Shown piece after piece: positions 34,145-46,680 of a stretch of DNA of 64,000 nucleotides; position 1 is the first letter of the stretch; every line of letters begins with the position of its first letter. A program made the position numbers and the translations under genes. The stretch is from Rhipidocladum racemiflorum (lineage: Eukaryota; Streptophyta; Magnoliopsida; Poales; Poaceae), in NCBI GenBank assembly GCA_036346355.1, contig CM070570.1, positions 45,213,592 through 45,277,591 of the forward strand, given 5' to 3'. The notes under the pieces are model-generated. The model saw nothing but the letters and a program-made list of their open reading frames with translations, searched no databases and was not told where the DNA came from.

Positions 34145-34480
34145 CCCTCCCCCGAGGCTGTTCAGGAGACAACGAGCCCATCCCAAGATCAGATTGACGA
34201 CGACGCATGGCATTTGGCTGCCATTGTTGTCTGCTTTACGATAGGTGTGGCCTTTACAGTGGATGATGACTAGTGACACGTATCATTTATCGATTCTTTT
34301 ATAGTCAAATAAAAGGTTAAAATTTGGTTCGAATAAAACCAATGATGAAAAAGACTTGTGCATCTCGTTAAGGTGTTGTTGCCTTTTCTTGTCTTATTCC
34401 CAGCCCTCACTCCACTCTCCTGTGCTGCTGAAGATACTACTGTATTGTGCCTGTCTGGCTGTTCCGGTTTAGAGAGTAGA
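34145..34480. other. Spacer, nothing recognised
   Basis: No domain, repeat or terminal motif identified. GACGACGCATGG near 34198 resembles GATGACGCATGG at 31890 on the other side of copia-4. Confidence 0.35.
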
Positions 34481-34484
34481 CTTA

Positions 34485-34703
34485 GGCCCCGTTTGGCAAT
34501 TTGGAACTGGGCCGTTTCTACTAGATCGGGAAGAAACCTAACCAAACGGGCTAAAGCTCGGATCGTTTCTTCTTTTTCCACTCTGTGGCCGAATCGGTCT
34601 CATCCCGTTCCACTCGATTCACATAACCTTATCTGAAATGTTTCTACCAAAAATTAGAACGATTTCTTTTCTACTAGAATATGAAACTGTACCAAATAGG
34701 ACC
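34485..34703. mobile_element. Tourist-like MITE
   Basis: 219 bp starting GGCCCCGTTTGG and ending CCAAATAGGACC (9 of 12 inverted), flanked by TTA at 34482-34484 and 34704-34706. TTA duplications and GGCCNNGTTTGG ends fit PIF/Harbinger-derived Tourist elements. Confidence 0.75.
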
Positions 34704-34709
34704 TTACTC

Positions 34710-35680
34710 CACTCATCTTGCCATCTTGGCTGGATCCGCGGATTTAGCATAATTCTCATTCTCCGATCATGACAGAATATTGTTGTTAGCAGGTGTCAGC
34801 ATATATAAAGGGGCAAATCAGGCCGGGCCAGGTTTGTTCCTAGGCGCTAAACACAAGTCGGACTCTAGCTACCAGCTAGACACGGGCTGATCCAGCCTAC
34901 TGCACCTTTTGCTGTCACTCTACATGGTAGCTTCTCATGAAGTCGTACACACTTACACTCGAGATTGAGTTGATTCTATTGTCGCAAGGCTTCGCCGCAC
35001 ACAAAATCTGGCACGGGTGTGCGCTGTTTTGGCCGCGCTCGTCACGAGAGGACGTTCGCATGCCATGCACAATTGGATGGCATTTGGTTGCATGGATAGA
35101 TATAATTATCTATAAATTTAAAGTTATCTAATTATTTGGATGAGTGGATTGATAGGATATGGTCATCTAGTTTTTTAAAATGTTCTCTTAAGATGCTGAA
35201 TAGAGCCATCCAAAATAAAGTCCGGATGGGCTCATCCAGTTTGCTGCATGAAGAGGTTTACTCGGTCAAATTCAAATTTCACTGAAGTGTACGTGGTCAA
35301 ATTCAAATTTTGCTCAAAAATTCAAATTTTGATCAACATTTATCAAAAAAATCAAATCTTGTTCGAAGATTCAAATTTCTATTAAATTTTATTTGAAAAT
35401 TCAAATTTTGGTCAAAATTTGTCTGAAAATTCAATTTTTGGTTAAACCAAAATTCGAAACCTTGATTACAACTAACCCATCCATCTAACCAAACAAAAAA
35501 TTAGCCCATTCCATCCATTCTCATCCATAAAACTAAACAAAAGAAATTAACTAATCCCTATTTGTCCAACCAAACAGTTAACCGATGACTTCATTTCGTT
35601 CAACCTCATCAAGTCAACACAAGTGCCCTGGGAAGGTCGTATCCCGTATCTTCAATGGTTGTATCCAACCCTATTATCTG
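34710..35680. other. Spacer with a possible MITE at 35080-35575
   Basis: The left half shows nothing. From about 35085 (GCATTTGGTTGCATGGATAG) to about 35577 (CTATTTGTCCAACCAAACAG) there are weak inverted ends, with an interior of repeated AAATTCAAATTTTG words. No target duplication was found, so the MITE reading is tentative. Confidence 0.35.
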
Positions 35681-35833
35681 TAAGGGCATGTACAATTAAT
35701 AGTATATGTCAACTGTCTATAAGGGTATGCCATATTAGATTTTGGATGATGTGGAGGAGAGAGAGGGAAGAGAGAAATATGATATCTACTATTTAACAGA
35801 TGACCTTATAGACAACTTTATAATGTGTATACC

Positions 35834-36463
35834 TGTTCGCGCAAAAAACGTGAAGGAGGGTTTTCGGCCTCGAACACACAAGATAAACGCCGGGTTTGCA
35901 GAGCGTGCCAGTCAATTTGACCTGAAATTGACAAGGTAGAGTTTGTAACTTGATCGAAGCCGATAAACAAGGATCTATCGGCTTTTCGCTAGTCGGTAAG
36001 AACCGATTAGGGGATAACTAGATCAACCGGTTACAATTGATCCAGATACAAGGTAAAATCGGCTTCGAGAAGGCGATGCGCAACAAAGCGAAGCAGATCA
36101 AACCTGGGTGAAATCGGCAAAAATCAACAATCGGCGATGCGCAACTATGTTGATTCCGTCGACTTGCAGAGAGGTCTATGAAGCTAAAAACAATGTAAAA
36201 GAAAAGCTTGTAAAAAGTAGATGTGTGTATTGTTGGATTGATTGATTGATTCTCGCTTGACATCTGCCCCCTTTTATAACACACCTGGCCGATCCGAGTT
36301 GTACATGGATACGGTGCGTTTATCCGTATCGGCCTCTAATCTGATTTCCTTTCCTTTTTAGAAACGGATTCCTTTTCCGATTCGTTTACCGATTTCTTTC
36401 CATACGAACACTTCCTTTCCATTTTAGACCGATTTCAATACATGCCGAATTTTGGTGCAAACA
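35834..36463 (-). repeat. 3' LTR of the gypsy element
   Basis: Starts TGTTCGCGCAAAAAACG and ends GGTGCAAACA. Minus-strand TATA box TTATAAAAGG near 36269-36278. Nearly identical to 46681-47310. Confidence 0.9.
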
Positions 36464-36478
36464 TATGCCCCCCATTTT
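36464..36478 (-). other. Polypurine tract of the gypsy element
   Basis: Minus-strand AAAATGGGGGGCATA abuts the LTR end TGTTTGC, fixing the element's orientation as minus. Confidence 0.8.
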
Positions 36479-36641
36479 TGAAAGGTAGCTTGATATCTTT
36501 CAAAAATCCCTTCGCCTTTTTCCGTAATCGGCTTTTCGTTTAGGATTCACCTTGGTAACTTCCCCATTAATGGCGCCGCAATGCCCTCGGTGCGTTTTTA
36601 ATGCAGCAACGGTTCCCGCCTTTTCACCTTTTTTACCGAGG

Positions 36642-36649
36642 TATAAATA
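36642..36649 (+). promoter_or_regulatory. TATA box of the antisense PMD gene
   Basis: TATAAATA, about 100 bp upstream of ATG 36751, on the strand opposite to gag-pol. It gives the antisense gene a plausible promoter of its own inside the element. Confidence 0.5.
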
Positions 36650-36750
36650 TGAGGTCCCCCCTGCGGTCATTTTCACCCTGGCGTGCTCTCGCTCATTTTG
36701 AAATCGGCTTCTCTTCGCGTCAATCCCCTCTTCCTGTTGCATCGGCTGAA

Positions 36751-39615
36751 ATGGACGCATCCCAGGTACTCATTCCGATCCCAGATAGCGACCATCAGTA
36801 TTTTCTAGGCCCAATAGGAACTATAGAAACCGATACGGTTGTTGGAGATGAGATCCCTAGGCTCCCTTTGTCGGCTCATGGCTACAACATCAAGGAATGG
36901 ACCAAAAGCTTTAGGGCTTGACCGACAGCTCTCAAGGGCTGGAGGTCCTGGTATATTAGAGTATCAGCCCAAAAGAAGGCGGAGTGGGAAGGAATGGGTA
37001 TTGCCGAGTGTATTCCCATGTCCTTAGCCGCTCCAGAACCTAATGAATCCTTGGTAGCCGCCGCTTGCTATTTTTGGTCGGATTCCTTTAACGCCTTCTT
37101 TTTCCCAACTGGTCCTATCGGCCCAACCCTCCTAGACATGGCCGAATTGTGTTGCCTTAGGCCTGATGGAGACCAAATATCGGCTTTTAGCGGGAAACCT
37201 CAAGACAAATTGACTAGAAAAAGGGAGAAGGTTGGTCCAAATATATACAAAATAATAACAAAGTAACCGGCCCTATATCGGATGAGGAACATGTAGCTTT
37301 CCTCAACCTATGGCTAGACCGATTCCTCTTCTGTGGTGCTTCCTTAGGACCAACCCAGGTTTATCAATTTATGTCGGAGCAACTAGTCATGGGTCGTCGG
37401 CTAGCTTTAGGGAAATCCTTGTTGAAATGTGTATCATATCATGCATATCATCCGGAGTCGGCTTTTTACCGGCAATGGTTCCTATGTCGTGGGCAATGTT
37501 GGTGGCCCACTTTGGTTTATCCAGATCTGGCTTTACTGCGTTTTCGGCCGCCTCATTATCCCGGATCCTTCGGAAGAATCGGCTTTCCCAATAGAAGATT
37601 TTCCGAAGGCGCAAAACCCTGCATTCCAGCCTAGCCGATCTCGGCTAAAAATTCATCATGTGTTCGTCCGATGAACCCAAAATCTCCCCACCGGTTTTCA
37701 TAAGTACTTGTCCTTCTTTTGAACCTTAACCAAGCCACCTTTAATCGTAGAGACTTCTTTCGTATAGCCAACTAGCCGATCTCCCATGGCCCTCTTTTCT
37801 TCGTTTAAATTCGATAGCTCTCTAATGCCCCACCACTCTTGATCCGCTTCCTCTGCTGATATCTCCTTGCATTCTTCACGTCGGCTTGAGTACTCGTAAT
37901 AGAACATTTCAGCCGACCTATGAGTTCTATCACCCTTCGTTGTATGCACGCCACCGGTGGGTTTTGGACAAACAATTCCTTGCCTTCCTTTACTTAACAT
38001 GATCAAGCCACGGAACAAAGTTACTAACATTATCAAGCGGCGAGCTTATTACCGAACTAGCCGATGAGCTCCATGTGGTGGACTTGCCTTTCCTCGTGGC
38101 CGAACACACGCCGATCGGGCCGCTTTACTTCGTGGTGGGCTTCCATAGCCGAGTCGCTCTGCGAGGCGTACTATTCATGAGGTCTTGTCCTCTTTTCTCC
38201 CTGGCTTTCAAGAGCCGACAGAGGCTGCCACCGGGTCTAGCTCGAGTTATGCTAACTCATCTTTAGAGGTATTTTCATTTTGACATGTTTGTTGAAACAA
38301 GATTTTCATCGGCTTAACCATATCTTCTATCCTTCAGACAAGCAAGAGGTCGACTCACAAGAAACCACATCGGCCGACGACCACTCGAAACGGCAAAGGC
38401 CGTCGACCCCTCTCGCCGGTTTATCCTCTGGCACGCTGAGGGTTGACAGCCCATCATTATCGGATATCGCCGATCGGCATGTTGAGAGTAAGTGCAACTT
38501 AGCGGCATGTTGAGCAAGATTTCCTCTGTCGGCTAACCCCATGTTTATCATCTTCAGGGAAGAAGAAGAGCCGTAGAGTCGTTATCAAGCGATCTCCAAA
38601 ACCTGCTGGTCGCGATGCAGCGTCATCTCCAGCTAGATCGGCTACTGCGGTTAGCTTCGACCTTTTAATTTGGTTTTTCGTCTTGGTTTTTACTTTGGAA
38701 AATTAAGTTTTATTATTTTTAGGAAACTCCTTCCATTCAGATGTTGGAAACTTTAGCCGATGCTGAGAAAAATCTGACAGATGTGTTGATCTTATCGGCT
38801 CCTGCTCCCGTACCATCGCCTGTTTCCCCAACCCAGAAACCTGCTGCTGTTTCCCCGACACTTGAAGCGGATCCTGCCGATCTTCTAGGTTTTTCCTTGG
38901 ACGATCTGGGCGACCCCGAGATCATAGCTACTACTGACTATCCGGTTGACGTTCAACAGATTATTGACGCTGCCGCAGAGGCATCGGCTGCCGTGACTTC
39001 CGCACCAGGAATGCAGGAGAGGCTCAATCACCTTTTTGACGCAGTCATGCAACCTGAAGCCCGTCTCCTGGCTGATACGCAACCCCTGAGAACGGCTATG
39101 GCCGCAATGGAAGCCGACTTGCCTCCAGAAGTCATGAAGGCCCTTTTGGATGTTTGTCACTTGACGCCGACGACACAGCTGGTACCGCCAGAGAGAGGAT
39201 TGCCCAACGTACTGCGCAACAAGCCGATCAAGATACCTTGGACAAATTGGTGGTCGATATGAAAGCCAAGAAACATCAGTATGACCAAGGTATGTCTGCC
39301 TTCAAATCGGCTAAGATGAAGCAACAAGACCTGGAATCTACGAGGAAGTCTCTGGAAGAGCAGTTGGCCCAGGTGACCCAGCAGCTGGCCGATCTTCAGA
39401 CATCTATCTCTTCTTCGGCTTCATCTTTGTCAGCGCAGAAACACACCCTTGGTGATATGGTGGTGGCAGTGAAGAATCAATCGGCTAAAATTAAAGTAGT
39501 ACCGGGCAGCGCGATTGAAGACAAGCGTATTGTTGATAATGTTCAGGACACTATTGCCAAAGCTGCGGGGGCCTTATCGGGACTAGGAGCCCGTCTGCCT
39601 GGTTCTGGGCTGTAA
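36751..39615 (+). pseudogene. Antisense PMD gene carried by the gypsy element
   Basis: Plus-strand gene opposite to gag-pol. From ATG 36751 (MDASQVLIPI) it reads the PMD core: WYIRVSAQKKAEWEGMGIAE, then FWSDSFNAFFFPTGPIGPTL and LDMAELCCLRPDG, after a TGA at 36919-36921 where Trp is expected. A frameshift near 37265 leads to EHVAFLNLWLDRFLFCGASL and VMGRRLALGKSLLK. The middle (37650-38270) is degraded. Two small introns are visible: 38488-38557 (GTAAGT...TTCAG) and 38650-38722 (GTTAGC...TTTAG); they join in frame. The C-terminal half is Ala/Pro-rich, then, after a frameshift near 39150, a coiled-coil (KQQDLESTRKSLEEQLAQVT) ending at 39615. PMD is shared with the nuclear MAIN/MAIL proteins. What it does for the element is unknown; decay shows it is now inactive. 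Confidence 0.8.
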
Positions 39616-39784
39616 TATTTTTTAAACTTGCATGCTGGAACTGCCAATCATATCGGCTTATGTGGCCTGATTTTTGTGAACAATGTTTTAATTCGTGGTC
39701 GTCTGAATCTGATTTGATCGGTCGTATAACCGATTTTATATGCACGTGCTTTTGTAATTGATTCTTGATGTTCTCTTTATGTGA

Positions 39785-42700
39785 TCAGGACCCAATCCAT
39801 ATGCTAGGGTAATACGCCTTCAAGTATTTTCCGTTGATTGCTTTAGGTAGTACGAATCCGTCTAAGGACTCCAGTATATATGAATTTCCGCCAATCGGCC
39901 GATTTATCTTGTAAGGCCCTTCCCACGTTGGGGACCACTTGCCGAATCGACTGTCCTTAGAACCGATTGGGAGCACGGTTTTCCAGACCAAATCGGCTTG
40001 ATTAAAAGATTTCCCAATCACCTTTTTATTGTATGATCTGGCGACCCTTTCCTTATTCCTCTTAAGCCGATCTAGCGTAATCAGCCTTAATTCGGCTAGG
40101 TCATCCAGATTGTCAAGCATTGCCTATTTGTACTCATCGGCTGGCACCTCGTCTTGTTTAAATAGCCTTACTGAGCCGATGTTGATTTCCACGGGTAAGA
40201 CGGCCTCTTGTCCATATACCAACTGGAAGGGTGATAATTTAGTCGATCCATGATGAGATAGCCGATAAGCCCATAAGGCTTCCGATAGTGTTGAATGCCA
40301 ATTTCTCGGTTTCTCCTCGATTTTCCTTTTTATTAATTTTATTAATGTCTTGTTTGACGACTCGGCCTGTCCATTGGCCTGAGCGTAATAAGGAGAAGAG
40401 TTGAGTAATTTTATCCCAAGACTTTCTGCAAAACCTCTGAACTCGTTAGACGTGAACACAGTCCCTTGATCAGTAGTAATCGTCTGTGGAATTCCAAACC
40501 GATGGACGATGTGTTCATTTACAAAGTCGATCAGCTCTTTGCTAGTAACTTTCTTGAGTGGTATAGCCTCAACCCATTTTGAGAAATAGTCTGTGGCTGC
40601 AAGGATGAATTTATGTCCTTACTGGATGACGGAAATATCTGGCCGATTATATCTATGCCCCATCCCCTAAACGGCCATGGCTTGATGATCGGGTGTAAAG
40701 TCGATGCTGGTGCTGACTGTATGTTACCAAACTTTTGGCATGTTTGGCATCCTTTATAGTATTTGAAGCAGTCTTCTAACATCGTTGGCCAAAAATATCC
40801 CGTTCGTCTCAGTATCCATTTCATCTTATGGGCCGATTGATGTGATCCACAAATTCCTTCATGGACTTCTCCCATTGCTATTTTGGCTTCTTCAATTCCC
40901 AGGCATCTTAGCAATAAGCCTTCCATGGTTCGAAAGTACAATACACTTTCCAGCAGAACATATTTGAGTGCTTTGTGCCTGACTTTCTGCTCAGTCGGCT
41001 TAGATGGGTCTGACAAATAATCCTGTATTTCCTTTCTCCAGTCGACAGGGTGGACGCATAAAATCGGCCAAACGTTTAGCTCGATTGGTTCCTGTCGACT
41101 TCCAATCCTGTATCCTGATGCACATTGTGCCAATTGATTTGCTTTGCCATTAGCTTCTCTGGGGATATGTTTTATAGAAAATATAGTGAACATCTCGATG
41201 ATCTGGAGACATTGATGTAAGTACTGAGTTAGCGCACCGTCGTTGCATTGGTATTCTCCTTTGACTTGCTGCACAATTAACATCGAGTCTCCAAAAGCTT
41301 CGACGTCTTTCACCCCGATGCTATCTAGCAATTGTAGACCTCTTAGTAATGCTTCGTATTCTGCTTGATTATTTGAACATCGGCTATTTAGCCGATACAT
41401 GAAGTCATACTCCTGTTTTCTAGGTGAAATCAATATCACGCCGATGCCTTCGCCCTCCTGGCAAACGGATCCATCAAAATACAGCTGCCAAGGAGTTACA
41501 TCAGCTGTTCCCGTTAATGTTTCACTTCCTGTGATAAAATCGGCCACAGCTTGCCCTTTCACAGATTTAGCCAACTCATAGGTTAACTCGAACTCTGTTA
41601 AGGCGTATGCCAATTTACCAAGCCGACCGCGCAGAATTGGCGCCGATAATATGTACTTGACTACATCGGTTTTGCATATTATAACGCATTTGGAAGCCAT
41701 CATGTAATGCCTTAATTTGGTGCAAGCAAAATATAATGATAAGCATAATTTTTCTACTAGGGGATACCTAGTTTCTGCATCTAAAAGACGTCGGCTTAAA
41801 TAAAATATTGCTCGTTCCTTCCTATCGGCTTCCTGTGTTAAAACTGCCCCAATTGAATCACCTTCAGCCGATATATATAGTCTAAAAGGTATACCGTGTT
41901 TTGGTGCGGTCAATACTGGTGGACTCATCAGATAACCCTTTATGTCGTCAAAGGCCTTTTGTTGATCGGCTCCCCATTTGAACTCTTGGTTGTCTTTAAT
42001 TTTCAGCAGCAGTGTGAAGGCCCGAATACGTCCTGATAAGTTCGAAATGAAACGTCGCAAGTAGTTGATTTTCCCAATCAATACTTGCAACTCCTTTTTG
42101 CTTGTCGGCGGTCTAGTATCGGCTATAGCTTTTACTTTGGCTTGGTTTACTTCAATCCCTCCTTCATGTACTGTAAACCCAAGAAATTGTCCTGCCGATA
42201 CTCCGAAAGCACACTTCAGAGGGTTCATTTTTAACCCATGTAACCTTGTGCTTTCGAACATCTTCTCCAGATCGGCTAAATGTTGCCAGTTTTCTTTGAA
42301 TTTTACCACCACATCGTCAATGTATATCTCCACAGTGTTGCCGATCAAGTCATGGAAAATATGGTTCATGGCACGCTGATAAGTGGCGCCGGCATTCTTC
42401 AATCCGAAGGTCATAACTTTCCACTCATATAGCCCTAAAGCTCCTGGGCATCTGAAAGCCGTTTTGGGTATATCGGTTTCAGCCATGAATATCTGATTGT
42501 ATCGGCGTTTCCATCCAAAAACTTATGATTTTATTTCCGGATGCAAAGATCGATAAGCATATCGGCTATGGGCATTGGGTATTCATCTTTGGTGTGGCTT
42601 TGTTCAAATCTCTAAAATCGACACATACCCTAAGTTTGCCATTTTTCTTTTACAGGACGATGTTTGAGACCCATTCAAATGATCGGCAGTGGCGGATAAA

Positions 42701-42836
42701 CTTTGCCTCTAGCAATCGTCCTACTTCTTCTTTTATAGCGTCATACAATGTAGGATTAAATCGCCTAGGTACTGCTTTGAATGGCCGATACCCAAGTTTT
42801 ATTGGAAGCCGATGCTCAACCAAATTGCCGGCTTAA
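39785..42836 (-). pseudogene. gypsy RT, RNase H and integrase
   Basis: RT begins near 42836 (LPIKLGYRPF, CVDFRDLNKA with stops) and continues in the 651-codon frame 42486-40531: FRCPGALGLYEWKVMTFGLK, catalytic YIDDVVVKFKENW, FLGFTVHEGGIEVN. The RT RNase H follows (LYISAEGDSIGAVLTQ, a Ser where Asp is usual), then the second, archaeal-type RNase H (WQLYFDGSVCQEGEG, NNQAEYEALLRGL, HIPREANGKANQLA), a hallmark of Tat elements. Integrase: HHCC part (GCQTCQKFG), first Asp in GWGIDIIGQI, frameshift near 40610, second Asp (TTDQGT) near 40465, Glu in GQAESSNKTL (40459-40124), and the tail 40120-39785. Broken by a frameshift and stops near 42500, 40610 and 40122. Confidence 0.85.
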
Positions 42837-42930
42837 GCCTGGCATCTCGTAATACTCCCACGCGAAGCAATCTCTATATTTTTGAGTATCTTGACCAACT
42901 TTGCTTTATAACTGGGTTCTAATTTAGCAC

Positions 42931-44367
42931 TTACAAACGCGTTGGTCTTTTGTTATCACCTTCCCCAATATCGATCTCTTCGAGCAAATCGTAAGTAAAT
43001 CCTAACCCTTTTCTTTCTTCTTCAAAATCCTCAACAGCTTCTTCAGATTCTTCTTGCCGATAGCTTCTTGCTTTTTCCTGCAGCTTTGCTAGTGCCTTGA
43101 ACTCCATCTTCTTACTATTTCGCCTGGTCCGATCAAACGTATTGGGTTTGACGATCGGCTTGAATCCTGACTTCTCGACGCAGATGAAATCGCAATCGTC
43201 CAAGACTTTTCCCGATATACATTCGGCTTCTTCGTATGGCCAATTGGTATCAGGGCTGGCCATGGCGATATGAGCCGATGTGTCTACCGTGGTACAACTT
43301 CTATCAGATCATCGTTCCATTGCACCAACTTCTGATGCATAGTTGATGGTATGCAGCAATTGGCATGGATCCAATCTCGCCCAAGAAGCACACTGTAATT
43401 GCCTTTGGCTTCTATCACGAAAAATGCAGTCGACAAAGTTTTATTGCCGACTGTCAATTCTGACACCATTACGCCCTTAGCCTCAGTTGGGTCTCCTGTG
43501 AAGTCATTTAGCACCATATTGGTCTTGATCAAGTCTTCATCGGCTTTACCCAATTTTCTGAAAGTACTTAATGGCATCGATTAATCGTTGTTCCCACCAT
43601 CGACCAACATACGAGATATCGGTCGGCCATTAATATACCCTTTTAGGTATAACGGTTTTAGATGCCGATGCATGTCTTGTGGCTTTTCGAACACAGCGTC
43701 TGGTGCTCCGAGGCACAATTGGGCGAATACTCCTTCAGCCGATTCTTCGGTTTTGAACTCGGCAGGTAGAGTGAATACCATGTTTATGTCCATTGGTGGT
43801 GTATCACCTCGGATCATCGGAGAACCGGATTCGACCGATTGATCTGAATCACTATCGGTCTGTTCCTTCTTTTTCCACTCTTTTTTCAGAACCGGCATTG
43901 GCCTTAATTTATTGAACATCCGATCCCTCTCGCTCTCTTTTTGGGCTTCCCTTTCTTCTTGTGTCTTTAATCGCTGAAGCCGCCTGCGTTGTGACTTCTT
44001 TGAGACACGAGGGGCACCACCTAGGTTTAGGCTCTATCGGCTTTCTTATCTTTCCAGCTAAATTGCTCATTTCGCTGTCAGATTCCATTCTACTTGTGTT
44101 ATGTGAAGCCGATATTTCCTGATTTCGGGAGGACTCTCCTTGCTCTGTCGACAACCTTTCACGGATCGGCCTCCTGCTTCTTACTTCTAGTTGATCGTGT
44201 ATCGGTCTAGACAACCAGTCCTTTACAGATTGGTTTGGCCGATATGCAGACGAGTGTTGCATAGGACAAGATACAACTGTTGGTAAGGTCATCCCTCTCT
44301 CCCAGCAAAACTGCCAAAAGGGACATTGACGATGTTTCTCTTCTTCAGTAGTTGGCCGACATGGCAT
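42931..44367 (-). pseudogene. gypsy protease region and gag tail
   Basis: Frame 44367-43909 is the basic, Cys-containing linker after gag. Frame 43919-43581 ends RMLVDGGNND followed by a stop, and 43577-43284 resumes MPLSTFRKLGK; together they cover the retropepsin, whose active site is usually D-S/G-G-S in this lineage and here reads VDGG. LLGRDWIHANC near 43400-43340 is the second conserved protease motif. Frame 43263-42931 is an acidic linker to RT. Confidence 0.75.
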
Positions 44368-44460
44368 ATCTGGCCGCCAACGTTCGTCCCTCTTTTGCTC
44401 TGGTCGATGAAATCCTCGGGTTTGTTTGGCATTGTATCTCTGGCCTATTCTTTCATATTT

Positions 44461-46526
44461 TCAAAGAAGTTGTGAGAAGGTCGGCTTTGGCTTGAAATTA
44501 ACCTTTCTCGGAATCCTCTCGGCCCGATACCATTTGCCGACCTCCAAGTCCCCTCTTGGTTTTACCGTTCTTGAGTTTTGTCCATTCCTATCGGCTTCTA
44601 TCTGTATAGAGCCGATAGTAATCTGCACTGTTTCGTCTCGTGATACAACTCCTTTAGTCGGCTTATCTTCTTCTGCAGGCCTCTTTCCTTTTCGTGAGCA
44701 TTGAACCATGTTGACTTGAAAAGGGCTCATATCTATCTGCATAGCAGACTCTTCCGCAAATTTTAGCCTGCCATCAGTGATGGCCGATTGAATCTGTTGT
44801 CGAAAAATATTGCAGTCGTTAGTATTATGTGAAAACGAATGGTGCCATTTACAATACCTTCGCTTTTTAATTTCCTCGGCCGATGGTATGACGTGTCCTT
44901 CCGGCAACCTTATGAGTTTTTCTTGCAGTAATAAATCAAATATCTTGTCACACTTCGACACGTCATATGAATACTTGATTTCCGCCCTATTTTTCATCGG
45001 CTTGAGCAAAAGAGCATACGAGTGCCTTTTTAGAACCCTTGATCCACTCGGCTATGTTTACCTCTGCTTCGTCCTCGGAGGTGTCGCTTGAATTGTAATC
45101 TACCATGTTTACTTTGGCCTTTTCATTACCGTTCGGCTTAAATCTATCTTTAAACCCTTTGCTCTCTGCATATCGGCTTTCATGTGCCGATACGCGGTGG
45201 AGTAAGTGGCCTAAATCTGGAAACTCTTGGCCCGATAGCTTCTCTTTTAATGGCGGGATTAGCCCTTCGAATGCTAAATCGGCCAATTGATCATCGGGTA
45301 ATGTTACACTAAAGCATCTATTCTGTATGCCTCTAAACCTTTTGATATAATCGGAAACCGATTCACCGTACTTCTGTCGGACTGAACTAAGATCAGAAAT
45401 CCTAAGCTCCATAGTTCCCGAAAAGAAGTATTCATGGAATCGGCTTTCTAAATCGTTCCACACGTGAACTGAATTTGGGGGTAGATTAGTGAACCAAGTG
45501 AATGCAGCACCAGACAATGATAAAGGAAACAGTCTAATTTCTAGTCCATCGGATTGTGCAGCCTCTCCACACTGAGCCATAAACCGTCCGATATGCTCAA
45601 TTGTGGTGACGGAATCATCACCTGAGAATTTGGCAAAGTCTGGCATTCGAAAGTTGTGCGGGTATGGCATTCGATCTATGTAATCGGGATACGGCTTCCT
45701 GTAGCCGATCACTCTTCCTCTGGGCTGTAAACCGAACTGTTCTCTCAAAACATTAGCAATTTGTTCCGCCCAATTGACATTGTCGGCTTGTGGTGCAACC
45801 GGACATTGCCAATTTTCATTGTTCACGCCCTGCCCCCCGAGTGCAAACTCGGGTCTTTGCCCGAATCGTGCCGCAGGAGGTCTTGGCACTTGGTCATAAT
45901 CGTGATTAAAAACCAATGCATCAGGTATAGGTGCGAGAGGTTCAACGTATGGCACTACCCTGTACGGCGCTTGTTTCACGGTCGTGGCTCCCCGTGATTG
46001 CGGAACTTGATCCGTTTCGATCGGCTGATAAGCCGATAAACCGATGCTATTGGAGGGCCCATTTGACGGATTTGATGCGCTTATCTTAGCCCCATCCGTG
46101 TGCCCATGGTAGTGTGTAAATCCATCTCTCTGTATGCTTGGTTTCAAAACAGTAGGTTGAGTTGGCGTCATAGGTGTTTGAGCCGACACGTTCACTGTAT
46201 TGGTGTTAGGTGTTATGGAATATACTGGGTACGTAGGGATGGTTTGTGGTGGATCTAGCAGGCTTAGGACACGGCCAATTCTGAGCAATTGTTTTCACAC
46301 TATTTTCTATCATCGGCTTTAATGTGGATACTAGAGCCGATGATCGATTAATTAATGCGTGATGAACAGATTGCTCGATCATACTTGATAAATCGGCTTG
46401 AGCGGAGTGCGTATCGGCCACCGATTCGGATGATGAATCTCCGATAGGATTGATGCTTGGGAGTGCGATCTTTTGAGTAACGCCACGGCGTGTTTTGGAA
46501 GCACCGCAAAGCATCATTTCTTCCAA
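44461..46526 (-). pseudogene. gypsy gag
   Basis: Frame 46526-46206 is the N-terminal part, frame 46288-44987 the main part and 45009-44461 the C-terminal part. The retrotransposon gag domain is clear: FAKFSGDDSVTTIEHIGRF, LFPLSLSGAAFTWFTNLPP, VWNDLESRFHEYFFSG and SVSDYIKRFRGIQNRCF. A zinc-binding signature, YCKWHHSFSHNTNDCNIFRQ, follows. Frameshifts near 46280 and a stop at about 44985 separate the frames. Forms the particle core in active relatives. Confidence 0.85.
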
Positions 46527-46658
46527 AGTCGCCTTCGGTCTTCGATTTCTTTTATTGTTCAGGGGTTAAATCGGCCATTTGAGGCGCGATTATAGCATCG
46601 ATGTTGATACTGCCAGAATCGCAGGCTTATCAGTTGACATGTTTGATTTTCTTCGTGG

Positions 46659-46680
46659 TCCCACCGGGCGTGCCAAAATA
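46659..46680 (-). other. Primer-binding site of the gypsy element
   Basis: Just inside the 5' LTR the minus strand reads TTTTGGCACGCCCGGTGGGA. TGG next to a GC-rich 3' tRNA-like complement is expected for a primer site; I do not assign the tRNA. Confidence 0.6.

Noticed and set aside
37698..38036. Minus-strand open frame within the antisense PMD gene
   Set aside because: It is the shadow of the degraded middle of the plus-strand gene and has no domain of its own.
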